Part shown: in pieces, positions 34,177 through 42,927 of the stretch
How the letters are laid out: each line of letters begins with the position of its first letter
Numbering within the stretch: position 1 is the first letter of the stretch
Origin: Streptomyces nigra
GTDB lineage: Bacteria; Actinomycetota; Actinomycetes; Streptomycetales; Streptomycetaceae
Length of the DNA: 64,000 nucleotides
Reading direction: 5' to 3'
NCBI RefSeq assembly: GCF_003074055.1
Contig: NZ_CP029043.1
Coordinates: 248,001 to 312,000 of the forward strand
Program-made: the position numbers and the translations under genes
Notes under the pieces: model-generated
The model's database searches: none
What the model saw: the letters and a program-made list of their open reading frames with translations, nothing else
Told to the model about the DNA's origin: nothing

Positions 34177-35168
34177 TAGACCCGGCTGAGGGACTGCATG
34201 GCCTCGCGCTCGATGCGGGCGAGTTGATGGAGCAGGTCGCCGGCCCGGGTGAGGTGGTCCGGGTCGCCGGACTCTCCCGCTGCCGCGATGAGACCGGCGG
34301 CCTGGGTCCAGAGTGTGGCCGCCTCGCCATACAGCCTGTGTCCGGTGCGCAGATGGTCGCTGTCGATCCACTGGGCGCACTCCGCCAGGAAATCCCGGTA
34401 CAGATTGCGGAACAGCGCTCCCCCGGTCCCGGCCTTCTCCATGAGGAGCGCGACCCGGGGCAGGTCCTCGCCGGGGCGGTCGCTGCGCTGGAGCCACGAC
34501 CGCACCAGCCGCGAGGCCTTCTCGATGCCGCGGTGGCCCAGGTTGGCGATGGGTGGATCGAGGAAGGCGTCGGCGCACGCTCTGATCGCGGGACGCGCGC
34601 TCTCGTCGGGCAGCCGGTGATTGCGGGGCGCACGGATCGTGAACGAGCGGTGCCGGGCGGTCATCGGGCCACGCTCGGCCCGCGCTCTGGCGAGGCTGTC
34701 GAGGCCGGTGGTGACGGCTCCGCCTTGCGGGGCGGTGTCCACGAGGTAGGCGCTCGCGTCGTCGTAGCCGTACAGGGCGACGACGTGGCCACCGAAGTGC
34801 ACCTTGGTCGTGAAGTAGTCCAGGTGGTAGCTGTCGAGCTGCAGGCCGAGCGGCCGTCCCTCGTCGACGGCGGTCGTCACGTGCTGCCACGCCCTGCGCG
34901 GCGAGGTGGTCTCCTCGACCCGGAGGTCGAGACCGAGCGCTGCGGTCAGATGTCTGGTGAGCTCGAACGGCTTGACCCGGCCACCGAGGAAGGGGAAGCC
35001 CATGTTCTTGCTGTCCCAGTAGATGAAGGAGAGCCCGGAGCCCAGCCCGAAAAGCATGGGCTCGGACAGGTCGATCCCTTCGTGTCGCAGGAGCACACCC
35101 AGCGTCGTCGTCTCGCAGTGCTGCATGCCGCGCGCGTCGATGTCTCCGACCAGGGTCATGCCGCTCAT
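34176..35168 (-). CDS. BtrH N-terminal domain / DUF4872 protein
   Basis: The ATG with GGGGAAG upstream gives 330 residues. It starts MSGMTLVGDIDARGMQHCET; the HCETT segment with Cys, the later HFGGHVVALYGYDDASAYLVD and the C-terminal helical region are the pattern of BtrH-like proteins. BtrH is a papain-like acyltransferase that moves an acyl group from an acyl carrier protein to butirosin. Cys and His of the presumed catalytic pair are present. No carrier protein or biosynthetic gene cluster is adjacent, so the acyl donor and target are unknown. Confidence 0.82.
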   Translation of the reverse strand: MSGMTLVGDIDARGMQHCETTTLGVLLRHEGIDLSEPMLFGLGSGLSFIYWDSKNMGFPFLGGRVKPFELTRHLTAALGLDLRVEETTSPRRAWQHVTTAVDEGRPLGLQLDSYHLDYFTTKVHFGGHVVALYGYDDASAYLVDTAPQGGAVTTGLDSLARARAERGPMTARHRSFTIRAPRNHRLPDESARPAIRACADAFLDPPIANLGHRGIEKASRLVRSWLQRSDRPGEDLPRVALLMEKAGTGGALFRNLYRDFLAECAQWIDSDHLRTGHRLYGEAATLWTQAAGLIAAAGESGDPDHLTRAGDLLHQLARIEREAMQSLSRV

Positions 35169-35312
35169 TCTGCTTCCCCGCGCCGTACCGCGAAGGGGCT
35201 TTTCCCTCCGCGGCGGGCCGGGACATGGAGTGCGACCGGCGCGGGCCGGTGGGAGCATGGAAGCGGAATCCTGCCGACCAGGCCCTTGGTCCTTTCGGCT
35301 CCGGGAGAGCGA

Positions 35313-36347
35313 ATGTCAGGGTGTCCCTCCCCCGCCCGCCGTGCGCGCGCCGCACTCGCAGGGCTCCTGCTCCCGTGCGCGATGGCCCTGGTCACGGTCG
35401 GCTCGGGCGCTGTCGCGGTGGGGGACACCAGCCCTGACCCGCCGACGCAAGCGACGGCCACGAGCGCCGACTCCACTGAGAACGACTTCAGCGGACTGGT
35501 CGACATCGGTGACGGACGCAAGATCTACGCGACCTGTAAAGGCACCAACCACGACGGTTCGCGGACGGTCGTCCTCGTCGCCGGCAAGGGAAACGGCGCC
35601 GACGACTGGAAGTCGATCCTGGACCCGGACGACCCCGTACACGACGCACCCGGCGATGATCTGCCCTTCCACCAGGAAGGCATCCACCACAGCGACGACT
35701 CCGTGTTCTCGCAGGTCTCCCGCTTCACCCGGGTCTGCACCTACGACCGCCCCGACGTCCGCGTCACCGGCGCCGACGTCTCCACCCCTCGGCCACAGCC
35801 CCACACGGTCGACCTCGACGTGAACGACCTCGACGCGATGCTCACCTCCCTCGGCGAGCAGAAGCCGTACGTGATCGTGGCGCACTCGTACGGCGGTCTG
35901 ATCGCCACGCTGTACGCACGCACCCATCCGCAGGACGTCGCCGGTCTGGTGATGGTGGACGCCGTCACGGAACACATGACGGACGTGGCGAGCCCCGGCG
36001 CCGTGAAGAACTGGGACGCGTCCAACGCGCAGACGTCACCGGAGTCGAGGGAGGGGGTGCGTCTCCTCGACGCCTTCGAGAAGATCGAGGCCGCCGCTCC
36101 GCCGCGGGCCGTTCCGGCCGTCGTCCTGTCCGCGGACAAGCCCTGGCGTGTCGACCTCCTGCCTCCCGAGGCCAAGAAGGGCGAACAGGTCACCTTCGAC
36201 GACTGGCTGGAGTCCCAGCAGCGGCTCAGCGAGACCCTCGGCGCCCGGGAGTACATCACGAACACCGACAGCGGCCACGACATCTACCTTTACCAGCCGC
36301 GCATGGTCGTCGACGCGATCTGCGACGTCGTCAGGGCGTCGTCCTGA
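35313..36347 (+). CDS. Secreted alpha/beta hydrolase
   Basis: The ATG after GGGAGAG gives 344 residues; the open frame continues far upstream but lies antisense to the BtrH-like gene. An Ala/Leu-rich signal peptide (ALAGLLLPCAMALVTVGSGA) is followed by a Thr/Asp/Pro-rich linker and a hydrolase domain. Motifs include VVLVAGKGNG (oxyanion region), nucleophile Ser in VIVAHSYGGLIATLYAR, Asp in VMVDAV and His in NTDSGHDIYLYQP. This is a typical streptomycete extracellular esterase or lipase-like enzyme with unknown substrate. Confidence 0.9.
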   Translation: MSGCPSPARRARAALAGLLLPCAMALVTVGSGAVAVGDTSPDPPTQATATSADSTENDFSGLVDIGDGRKIYATCKGTNHDGSRTVVLVAGKGNGADDWKSILDPDDPVHDAPGDDLPFHQEGIHHSDDSVFSQVSRFTRVCTYDRPDVRVTGADVSTPRPQPHTVDLDVNDLDAMLTSLGEQKPYVIVAHSYGGLIATLYARTHPQDVAGLVMVDAVTEHMTDVASPGAVKNWDASNAQTSPESREGVRLLDAFEKIEAAAPPRAVPAVVLSADKPWRVDLLPPEAKKGEQVTFDDWLESQQRLSETLGAREYITNTDSGHDIYLYQPRMVVDAICDVVRASS

Positions 36348-36418
36348 ATCACCGCTCCTGGCGGAGGCGGCGGGAATCTCGGGGACGCTGCCGCAGAACT
36401 GGACGTGTCCTCCGAGCC

Positions 36419-36598
36419 GTGACACCGACATACGTGCTGGACGGCAGACAGATCAGAACGCTGGAGGACTTCTGGCGAGTCATCGGCGAAGCGATCAACG
36501 GCCCGGGGCGCTACTTCGGTCAGCGCCGGCCCACTGTCTTCGATTGGCTGACCGAGATCTTCAACGATCGCGCTCCTGGCGTTCTGCGACTCCGGTGA
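36419..36598 (+). pseudogene. Barstar-like ribonuclease-inhibitor gene with internal deletion
   Basis: The 59-residue frame begins MTPTYVLDGRQIRTLEDFWR and continues VIGEAINGPGRYFG, the well-known N-terminal part of actinobacterial barstar-family proteins. The next residues jump to PTVFDWLTEIFNDRAPGVLR, which looks like the end of a ~130-residue barstar homologue. The middle, with the core of the fold and most of the barnase interface, is missing, apparently removed in frame. Its 3' end overlaps the convergent DUF3291 gene by 38 bp. No barnase-like gene is nearby. The call rests on recognising the N-terminal motif. Confidence 0.6.
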
Positions 36599-37112
36599 CG
36601 GACGCGCCGGACTCCGTGAACGCGCGGTGAAAGGTGAAGGCGTGCGGTGCCGGGCCGTGGTCGTGGAGGTGTTCCAGCTTGGAGACGCCGTCCTGCCAGG
36701 TGGGGGTCGCGTCGTCGGGGACCCACCAGATGACGTGACTCGGGCGCCCCGTCCGCTCGAACCAGTCGTAGCGCCTGTTGAGTGCCGCGCGGTGCAGACC
36801 GGTGTAGATGGCGTCGAACGCGGGGCGCAGGCCGGTCCAGAGCGAAAGCGTCGCGGCGAGGGCGGTGGTCTCCACCGTGCGGCCCTTGTCGTACCAGCTG
36901 GGCACGGTGAACTCGCCCCAGGCACCCCAGTCCGCGCCGAAAAGCAGACCTCGGTCACCGCCGTTCGTGATGGCATGCCCCAGGTACCCGGGGTGCTCAC
37001 CGATCTTCCGGTAGACGGCCTCACCCGTCTCGTAGAACTCGCGTGTGGCAGGCGTGGAGTCGGACAGAGGGGTCTTCAGGATTCCGAAGGTGTACAGGGC
37101 GAGACGGCGCAT
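36561..37112 (-). CDS. DUF3291-family protein (second copy)
   Basis: Starting at MRRLALYTFGILKTPL with GGAG upstream, the protein is 183 residues. WFERTGRPSHVIWWVPDD and HGPAPHAFTFHRAFTESG align with the corresponding blocks of the DUF3291 protein at 20196. The family is of unknown function with a dimeric ferredoxin-like shape. The 3' end overlaps the barstar-like relic on the other strand. Confidence 0.85.
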   Translation of the reverse strand: MRRLALYTFGILKTPLSDSTPATREFYETGEAVYRKIGEHPGYLGHAITNGGDRGLLFGADWGAWGEFTVPSWYDKGRTVETTALAATLSLWTGLRPAFDAIYTGLHRAALNRRYDWFERTGRPSHVIWWVPDDATPTWQDGVSKLEHLHDHGPAPHAFTFHRAFTESGASVTGVAERQERDR

Positions 37113-37316
37113 GCGGGCTCTCTCCGAGGGACGCAAGGGGGGTCGTACGAGGTCGAGGACCCGTGGAAGGTAGCCGCATCCGGAGGTGTTGTCGAAGTTG
37201 CGTTCTGCCTGCTGAAGTGGCCTCCTCAATAGGTCACTTGGCGTACCGGGGCGGTGATACGCGCCATTGCGTCGGTGAGCCCTTTCCCGGGGGCGGCGGG
37301 TGGGCATACTGCGGGC

Positions 37317-38057
37317 GTGGCGACCTACAACAGCATCGGTGCGACCTACGCGCAGACCCGGCGACCCGACCCCCGCATCGCGGCCACCATCCGTCGGGCC
37401 CTCGGTGGTGCCGCCACCGTCATCAACGTGGGCGCCGGAACCGGCTCCTACGAACCACCCGAGACCGTCGTGGCCGTGGAGCCCAGCGCGGTGATGATCG
37501 CCCAACGGCCGACCAACGCCGCGCGGGCCGTGGAGGCGATCGCGGAGGCGATCCCCCTCGCCGACGGCTCGGCCGATGCGGCGATGGCATCGCTGACGGT
37601 GCATCACTGGAGCGACCTGGAAGCGGGCATCGGCGAACTCCGCCGGGTCGCGCGGCGACGGGTCGTCGTCTTCACCTTCGACCCGGACGTCAACCACAGG
37701 TTCTGGCTACTGGACGAATACCTGCCGGAGGCAGCCGCGTTCGACAGCACGCGCGCTGTTCCGATCGACCGCCTGGCGGCGCTCATGGGAGGCGCCCGTG
37801 TCGAGACGGTCCCCGTGCCGCACGACTGCACCGACGGCTTTCTCGCCGCCTTCTGGCGCCGACCTGAGGCCTACCTCGATCCGCGGATCCGGGCGGGTAT
37901 CTCGATGTTCGCCCAGGTCGGTGAGGACGCCGTCCGGTCCGGGCTGAGCCGGCTGGCCGACGATCTGCCGTCGGGCCGGTGGCACCGGCGTCACGCCGAC
38001 CTGCTCGACCGGGAGTCACTCGATGTCGGTTACCGGCTGCTCGTGGCCGAGTTGTAG
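37317..38057 (+). CDS. Class I SAM-dependent methyltransferase
   Basis: The 246-residue protein has the SAM-binding glycine loop VINVGAGTGSYEP, an acidic end of strand 2 (VVAVEPSAVMIAQ) and DAAMASLTVHHWSDLEAG as motif II/post-II, as in methyltransferase type 11 domains. GTG start; no good ribosome-binding site, but the preceding 200 bp contain no gene. The methyl acceptor is unknown. It ends two bases before the convergent acetyltransferase stop. Confidence 0.9.
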   Translation: MATYNSIGATYAQTRRPDPRIAATIRRALGGAATVINVGAGTGSYEPPETVVAVEPSAVMIAQRPTNAARAVEAIAEAIPLADGSADAAMASLTVHHWSDLEAGIGELRRVARRRVVVFTFDPDVNHRFWLLDEYLPEAAAFDSTRAVPIDRLAALMGGARVETVPVPHDCTDGFLAAFWRRPEAYLDPRIRAGISMFAQVGEDAVRSGLSRLADDLPSGRWHRRHADLLDRESLDVGYRLLVAEL

Positions 38058-38058
38058 G

Positions 38059-38655
38059 TCAGGTGTGCGGGACGGCCCTGCCCACAGGATGGGGGGCTGA
38101 CGGCCGCCACTCCCTTCTGAGCAGGCCGTACACCCAGGAGTCGGAGACCTCGCCGTTCACGACGCAGTCCTCCCTCAGCGTCCCTTCGCGCACGAATCCC
38201 ACCTTCTCGAGGACCCGGGCCGATGCCGCGTTGCGTGTGTCGGCCTCGGCCTGGACGCGGTTGAGGTCCAGCGTCTCGAACGCCCAGCGCAGCAGAGCGT
38301 GTGCGGCCTCCGTGGCGTAGCCGTGTCCCCACATCGCATCGCCGAGGACGTAACCCAACGAGGCGCTGCGGTAGTCGGGGTTCCATCCGGACAGCCCGCA
38401 CCAGCCGACGAACGCCCCGTCGGCGGCACGTTCGATGGTCACCCGCGCCCCGGTTCCCTCGTCCGCCATCGTCCGGCACGTCGCGATGAACCGCTCCGCG
38501 CGTGCGCGGTCCGTCCACGGCGGGGAGTCCCAGTAGCGCATCACGTGGGCGTTGCTGTGGAGCGCGTAGAGAGGTTCCGCGTCGGCGTCGGTGAAGGGGC
38601 GCAGTCGCAGGCGCTCGGTGTGCAGAACGGGGGTGGGCAGAGTCATGCGCACCAT
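38059..38655 (-). CDS. GNAT N-acetyltransferase (RimJ/RimL-like)
   Basis: The 198-residue protein has the RimJ/RimL-type start LHTERLRLRPFTDADAEPLY, the acetyl-CoA-binding region ASLGYVLGDAMWGHGYATEA (motif A) and VLEKVGFVREGTLRE (motif B). It probably acetylates an amine substrate in the cytoplasm. An alternative start is the Met at 38646. Confidence 0.92.
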   Translation of the reverse strand: MVRMTLPTPVLHTERLRLRPFTDADAEPLYALHSNAHVMRYWDSPPWTDRARAERFIATCRTMADEGTGARVTIERAADGAFVGWCGLSGWNPDYRSASLGYVLGDAMWGHGYATEAAHALLRWAFETLDLNRVQAEADTRNAASARVLEKVGFVREGTLREDCVVNGEVSDSWVYGLLRREWRPSAPHPVGRAVPHT

Positions 38656-38865
38656 CTTGTTGCCTGTCGGGGAGGCAGTGCACCTGAATACCGGTCCCGT
38701 CCACAGGGCCCGCCGCGACCCTTGGGGATCGGCACCACTGCGCCGAAGAGCTTCGGCCGTGCGCGCACCGCGCGGAACACGATCGATTCACCACGTGACC
38801 GCGCGCAGCGCATCCCACACCCATCGCGACCATGCCGAATTCTTACCGCCCCAACACCTGGCGAT

Positions 38866-38881
38866 TAGACAGACCTGTCTA
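38866..38881. promoter_or_regulatory. TetR operator at the MFS promoter
   Basis: TAGACAG-AC-CTGTCTA is a perfect 7-bp inverted repeat overlapping a TACTAT -10-like hexamer, 43 bp before the MFS start. The same core, ACAG-NN-CTGTC, recurs at 40260 before the tetR gene downstream. Confidence 0.65.
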
Positions 38882-38923
38882 CTATCGACGAGTCCGGTTC
38901 GCCCCTCTTGCCGAGAGTGACTC

Positions 38924-40231
38924 ATGAGTCGCGCAACCACCGCTTCCCCCTCCGCCCCTCCGACCGTCACGATCACGCAGCACCCGGCACACGCGGCTCC
39001 ACGGCGCGGGTTTCCCCTGCTGGGACGCAAGACCTCGATGGCCGTCTTCGCCTCGATCCTCATGTCGCTGCTGGGATCGTCCAGCGCACCGACCCCCCTC
39101 TACGCGGTCTACCAGCAGCACTGGGGGTTCTCGCCGATCACCATCACCGTCGTCTTCGGCGTGTACGCGGTGGCCGTGCTCTCGGCGCTCCTGTTCTTCG
39201 GCAGGCTCTCCGACCATGTCGGCCGGCGGCCGGTCGTCGTGACGGCCCTGGTCGTGCAGGTGGTGGCCATGGCCGTCTTCATGGGTGCCAGTGACGTGGG
39301 TGCGCTGATGACGGCCCGCGTCCTGCAGGGACTGAGCGTGGGCGCGGCCGTCGGAGCCCTCGGTGCCGGGATGCTGGACATCCACCCGCGCCGGGGCGGG
39401 TTCCTGAACTCCTTCGCGCCCATGCTGGGCACCGCGTCCGGGGCGATCGTCTCCGGGCTGATCGTGCAGTACCTGCCGGCGCCCACCCGCCTCGTCTACG
39501 CGATCCTGCTCGTCGTCTTCGCCCTGCAGGCCCTGGCCGTTCTCGCCATGCCGGAGACGGTGAGCCGCAAGCCCGGCGCCCGCGCCAGCATGATCCCCGA
39601 GTTCAAGCTGCCCAGGTCGGCGCGCGCCAGCGTGGCCATCGCCGTGCCCGTGATGTTCGCCGTGTGGTCCATGAGCGGCCTGTACGGGGCCCTGGGCCCG
39701 TCGCTCACCCGGGCCCTGACGCACTCCACCTCGGTGGTGTGGGGCGGGCTGCCGCTGTTCGTGCTCGCGGTCTCCGCGGCGCTGACCACGGTGACGCTGC
39801 GGAGCGCCGGCGCCCGGTCCGTGATGCTGCTCAGCATCGGCACGCTCATACTCGGCGCGGCCATCACCGTGTCGGCCATCGGCTCGGGCGACGGCGGCAC
39901 CGGGTCCGTGATCGGGTTCTTCGTCGGCACCGCGATCGCCGGCATCGGCTTCGGCAGCGGGTTCCAGGGCGGCATCAGGCTGGTCATCCCGCAGGTCGAG
40001 GCGCACGAGCGGGCCGGTGTCCTGTCCCTGCTGTACGTGGTCTGCTACGTCGGCCTGGGCCTGCCCGCCATCATCGCCGGGGTGCTGGTCGTGCACGGCG
40101 ACGGCTTGATCGTGACGTCCAGGGAGTACAGCATCACTCTCATCGTGCTGGCCCTCGTCGCCCTGGCGGGACTGCTGCGCAACGGCCGCCGGAACAAGAA
40201 CCGGCTCGAGGCCCAGGTGTCCGAGGGCTGA
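38924..40231 (+). CDS. MFS drug/solute efflux transporter
   Basis: The 435-residue protein has twelve predicted helices; the first is MAVFASILMSLLGSSSAPTP. The cytoplasmic loop FFGRLSDHVGRRPVV is the MFS motif A, and ARVLQGLSVGAAVGALGAGM is the motif B/C region. It is followed by a TetR gene, and both carry a matching operator, so it is likely an inducible exporter. The substrate is unknown. Confidence 0.9.
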   Translation: MSRATTASPSAPPTVTITQHPAHAAPRRGFPLLGRKTSMAVFASILMSLLGSSSAPTPLYAVYQQHWGFSPITITVVFGVYAVAVLSALLFFGRLSDHVGRRPVVVTALVVQVVAMAVFMGASDVGALMTARVLQGLSVGAAVGALGAGMLDIHPRRGGFLNSFAPMLGTASGAIVSGLIVQYLPAPTRLVYAILLVVFALQALAVLAMPETVSRKPGARASMIPEFKLPRSARASVAIAVPVMFAVWSMSGLYGALGPSLTRALTHSTSVVWGGLPLFVLAVSAALTTVTLRSAGARSVMLLSIGTLILGAAITVSAIGSGDGGTGSVIGFFVGTAIAGIGFGSGFQGGIRLVIPQVEAHERAGVLSLLYVVCYVGLGLPAIIAGVLVVHGDGLIVTSREYSITLIVLALVALAGLLRNGRRNKNRLEAQVSEG

Positions 40232-40257
40232 TCCGGACGCTCCCACGGGTCTACAAT

Positions 40258-40272
40258 GAACAGATCTGTCCA
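40258..40272. promoter_or_regulatory. TetR autoregulatory operator
   Basis: GAACAGATCTGTCC with core ACAG-AT-CTGT directly follows a TACAAT -10-like hexamer (40252) and lies about 17 bp before the tetR start. It matches the palindrome at 38866. Confidence 0.6.
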
Positions 40273-40288
40273 GAGAAAGGTGAGCGCC

Positions 40289-40882
40289 ATGGCGGCCAGG
40301 ACCTCCAGCCGGTTGTCCGCGCGAGAGCGTCTCCTCACCGCGGCCGACGAGCTCTTCTACGGCGAAGGCGTGCAGACCGTCGGTATCGACCGGGTGATCG
40401 AGCACGCCGGAGTGGCCAAGGCGTCCCTGTACAACACCTTCGGCAGCAAGGAAGGCCTGGTCTGCGCCTACCTGGAACTCCGCTTCGAGCGCCGTAAGGA
40501 ACACATCACCCGGGCGCTGACACGGTTCCGTACACCGCGTGAGCAGTTGCTCGGCGTCTTCGACGCGTTGGGTGAGGCGTTCACCGACCCCGGGTACAAC
40601 GGTTGCGCCTTCGCCCGGGCCACGTCGGAGGCGGACGAGGACAGTACCGTGCGCAGGGTCGCGGACGGCTACCGGGAGTGGCTGCGCGGCCTGTTCGCCG
40701 AGCTGGCCACCGAGGCCGGATTCGCCGACCCCGACACCATCGCCCGGCAGTTCATGCTGCTGTACGACGGCGCCGGGCAGTCCGCGAAGATGGACCACGA
40801 TCCCTCCGCGGCCACGACCGCCCGGGGCGCCGCGGCCGTACTCCTGGACGCCTCCCCGCTCCGGCCGGCCGGAGCGGCGTAA
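40289..40882 (+). CDS. TetR-family regulator of the MFS gene
   Basis: The ATG MAARTSSRLSARERLL with AAAGGTGAG upstream gives 197 residues. The N-terminal helix-turn-helix is TVGIDRVIEHAGVAKASLYN (residues ~32-51), followed by TFGSKEGLVCAYLELRF and an effector domain with GCAFARATSEADED. It is 57 bp downstream of the exporter gene and has its own operator-like site. It likely represses both. Palindromic element B begins at its stop codon. Confidence 0.9.
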   Translation: MAARTSSRLSARERLLTAADELFYGEGVQTVGIDRVIEHAGVAKASLYNTFGSKEGLVCAYLELRFERRKEHITRALTRFRTPREQLLGVFDALGEAFTDPGYNGCAFARATSEADEDSTVRRVADGYREWLRGLFAELATEAGFADPDTIARQFMLLYDGAGQSAKMDHDPSAATTARGAAAVLLDASPLRPAGAA

Positions 40883-41042
40883 GAGCTCCGAACAAGAGTG
40901 GAGTCCGGCTCTCGACGCCTGGCCCGTACGCTCGCCGCGTTGCCGGAATCCCCTGGTAGCCCCGCTACCAGGGGCTTCCGGCGCCTTGCGATCGCACGCA
41001 CCGGACGCCGCGAGCTGATCGGACTCCACGGTTCGGAGCTCT
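40882..41042. repeat. Palindromic intergenic element B (~161 bp)
   Basis: AGAGCTCCGAAC (40882) pairs with GTTCGGAGCTCT (41031), and GTGGAGTCCG (40898) with CGGACTCCAC (41020). The tip is CCCCTGGTAGC-CCC-GCTACCAGGGG (40950-40974). The internal blocks CTCGCCGCGTTG (40931), CGCCTTGCGAT (40982) and GACGCCGCGAGCTGATC (41004) match element A with exactly the same distances (51 and 22 bp). It lies between the convergent tetR and hypothetical genes and could also terminate both. Confidence 0.8.
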
Positions 41043-41110
41043 GAGACCCCGCGCGGGCCTCGACCTCGGCGGACGGCACGATCGGCTGGTGTCACAGTCG
41101 CCGGGTCGGC

Positions 41111-41428
41111 TCAGTCCTCGGCGTCGAGCGCCGCCAGCCCGGCCTCCCAGCGTCGTCGGCGCTGCTCCTCGGACTGCTCCCACCACGGGGTGCCCCGCTC
41201 CCCCAGGGCGACCTTGGCCCGCTGGACGCGGGCGCGGGCCTCCCGTCCGGCCTGCTCGTCGTCCGCCGTCGTCGCCGAACGGACCGCCCGGCGGGCGGAC
41301 ATCAGGTGTTTGCGCAGACGCGCGGCGGTCTCCTCGGGGAGGGACGGGTCGGTGGCTCGCCATTTCCGTCCGTCGATGACGACGTAGTGCCCGTCGGGGG
41401 TCTTCTCCGGTGGTTCACGCGTGCTCAC
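41111..41428 (-). CDS. Small conserved hypothetical protein
   Basis: The GTG start overlaps the stop of the APC permease gene by four bases, so it is coupled to it. The 105 residues begin with a short beta segment (GHYVVIDGRKWRATDPSLPE) followed by two long charged helices (RLRKHLMSARRAVRSATTAD; RARVQRAKVALGERGTPWWE). Similar actinomycete proteins are often loosely labelled 'biopolymer transporter Tol', with no functional basis I know of. There is no membrane segment. Confidence 0.8.
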   Translation of the reverse strand: MSTREPPEKTPDGHYVVIDGRKWRATDPSLPEETAARLRKHLMSARRAVRSATTADDEQAGREARARVQRAKVALGERGTPWWEQSEEQRRRRWEAGLAALDAED

Positions 41429-42834
41429 GTGGCAGAGCCTTCCCGTTCCGCTTGCGCCCGCTGCTCCGTCCTGACGTCGGCGGCGGTACCGGCAGCGGCG
41501 CCGTCCTTCTTGCGGCGCAGGGTGGTCAGTGCGGCGAGCAGTACACCGACGCCGACGATGGCCAGTCCGCGCAGCCACACCGCGCCCTCGATCTGTGTGG
41601 CCAGCAGGACGCACGAGGCGAGGCCCAGCACCGGCAGCACGGTCGGGGCACGGAAGTGGTCGACCTCGCCCTCGTCGCGGCGCAGGACCAGGACGGCGGT
41701 GTTGACCATGAAGAAGACGATCAGCAGGAGCAGGACCAGCGTCGAGGCCAGGGTGGCGACGCTTCCGGTGAGGGCGAGCAGCATCGCCAGCAGCGTGGTG
41801 ACGGCGATCGCTGCCCACGGGGTGCGGCGGCCGGGCAGCACCTTGGTCAGCGGGGAGGGGAGCAGGCCGTCCTTGGCCATGCCGTAGGCAAGGCGGGAGG
41901 ACATGATGCCGGTGAGCAGCGCGCCGTTGGCGACGGCGACGAGCGCGATGGCGCTGAACAGCCGGTCGGGTACGCCGCCCGCTTCCTTGACGACCTCCAG
42001 CAGCGGCCCGCTGGACTCGGCGAGCCGCGACGTCGGCACCGCCGCGGACGCGGCCAGGCCCACCAGCACGTACACGGCGCCGGCGGTCGCGAGGGCGCCG
42101 AACAGGGCGCGGGGATAGGAGCGCCGCGGGTCGCGGGTCTCCTCGGCGACGTTCACCGAGGTCTCGAACCCGACGAAGGAGTAGTACGCCAGCACCGAGC
42201 CGCTCAGGACGGCCGCCGCAGCCCCCTTCTCGGGCGTGCCCAGCTGGGTGAGCCGTCCGACGTCGCCGTCGCCGCGCAGCAGGAGCCAGGCGCCGAGGAC
42301 GATGATGAGGACGAGTCCGCCGACCTCGATGACGGTGGCGACGACGTTGGCGCGGGTGGACTCCTTGATGCCGCGCGCGTTGATCAGGGCGAGCAGGCCG
42401 AGGAACGCGACGGCGACCAGGCCCACGGGCAGCGTCACGAACTCCGCCAGGTAGTCGCCGCCGAAGCCCCGGGCGAGGGCGGCCACGGAGACGACGCCGG
42501 CGGCGAGCATGCAGAAGCCCGCGACGAACCCGGCGAACGGCCCGAAGGCGCGCGTCGCGTAGTGGGACGCTCCGCCCGCCTTCGGGTATTTCGTCGCCAG
42601 CTCGGCGTAGGAGGCGGCGGTCAGCAGGGCGAGCAGCAGGGCGACGACGAGCGGCACCCAGACCGCTCCCCCGGCGTCGGCGGCGACCTGGCCGACCAGG
42701 ACGTACACCCCGGCGCCCAGGACGTCGCCCAGGATGAAGAAGTAGAGCAGCGGGGTCGTCAGGGCGCGCTTGAGCGCCGTGCCCTCCCGTGCCGCGCCCG
42801 ATCCGCCCGTACCCGTCCCCGCCTGCGTCGTCAT
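41425..42834 (-). CDS. APC-family amino acid/polyamine permease
   Basis: The start MTTQAGTGTG has GGCGGAA upstream and gives 469 residues. Twelve transmembrane helices begin at LTTPLLYFFILGDVLGAGVY, which contains the APC helix 1 glycine motif. FVGFETSVNVAEETRDPRRSYPRAL in the middle is the APC consensus loop. It is a proton-coupled importer or exchanger for an amino acid or amine; the substrate is not determined. It shares an operon with the small hypothetical gene. Confidence 0.9.
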   Translation of the reverse strand: MTTQAGTGTGGSGAAREGTALKRALTTPLLYFFILGDVLGAGVYVLVGQVAADAGGAVWVPLVVALLLALLTAASYAELATKYPKAGGASHYATRAFGPFAGFVAGFCMLAAGVVSVAALARGFGGDYLAEFVTLPVGLVAVAFLGLLALINARGIKESTRANVVATVIEVGGLVLIIVLGAWLLLRGDGDVGRLTQLGTPEKGAAAAVLSGSVLAYYSFVGFETSVNVAEETRDPRRSYPRALFGALATAGAVYVLVGLAASAAVPTSRLAESSGPLLEVVKEAGGVPDRLFSAIALVAVANGALLTGIMSSRLAYGMAKDGLLPSPLTKVLPGRRTPWAAIAVTTLLAMLLALTGSVATLASTLVLLLLIVFFMVNTAVLVLRRDEGEVDHFRAPTVLPVLGLASCVLLATQIEGAVWLRGLAIVGVGVLLAALTTLRRKKDGAAAGTAADVRTEQRAQAEREGSAT

Positions 42835-42927
42835 GCTGTTTCCGCCTCTTCTTGCCATACCGCCTCGTGTCCCCCGAAAGGTGCGACGCACGCTCGCCTT
42901 CTGGGCGGGCACAGAAGCGGGGCAGGC

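Noticed and set aside
34041..35312. Long 5' extension of the secreted hydrolase
   Set aside because: It lies antisense to the BtrH-like gene. The internal ATG has a ribosome-binding site and is followed by a proper signal peptide.
38882..41095. Leftward open frame of over 700 codons
   Set aside because: Antisense to the MFS and tetR genes; no recognisable motif and biased composition.
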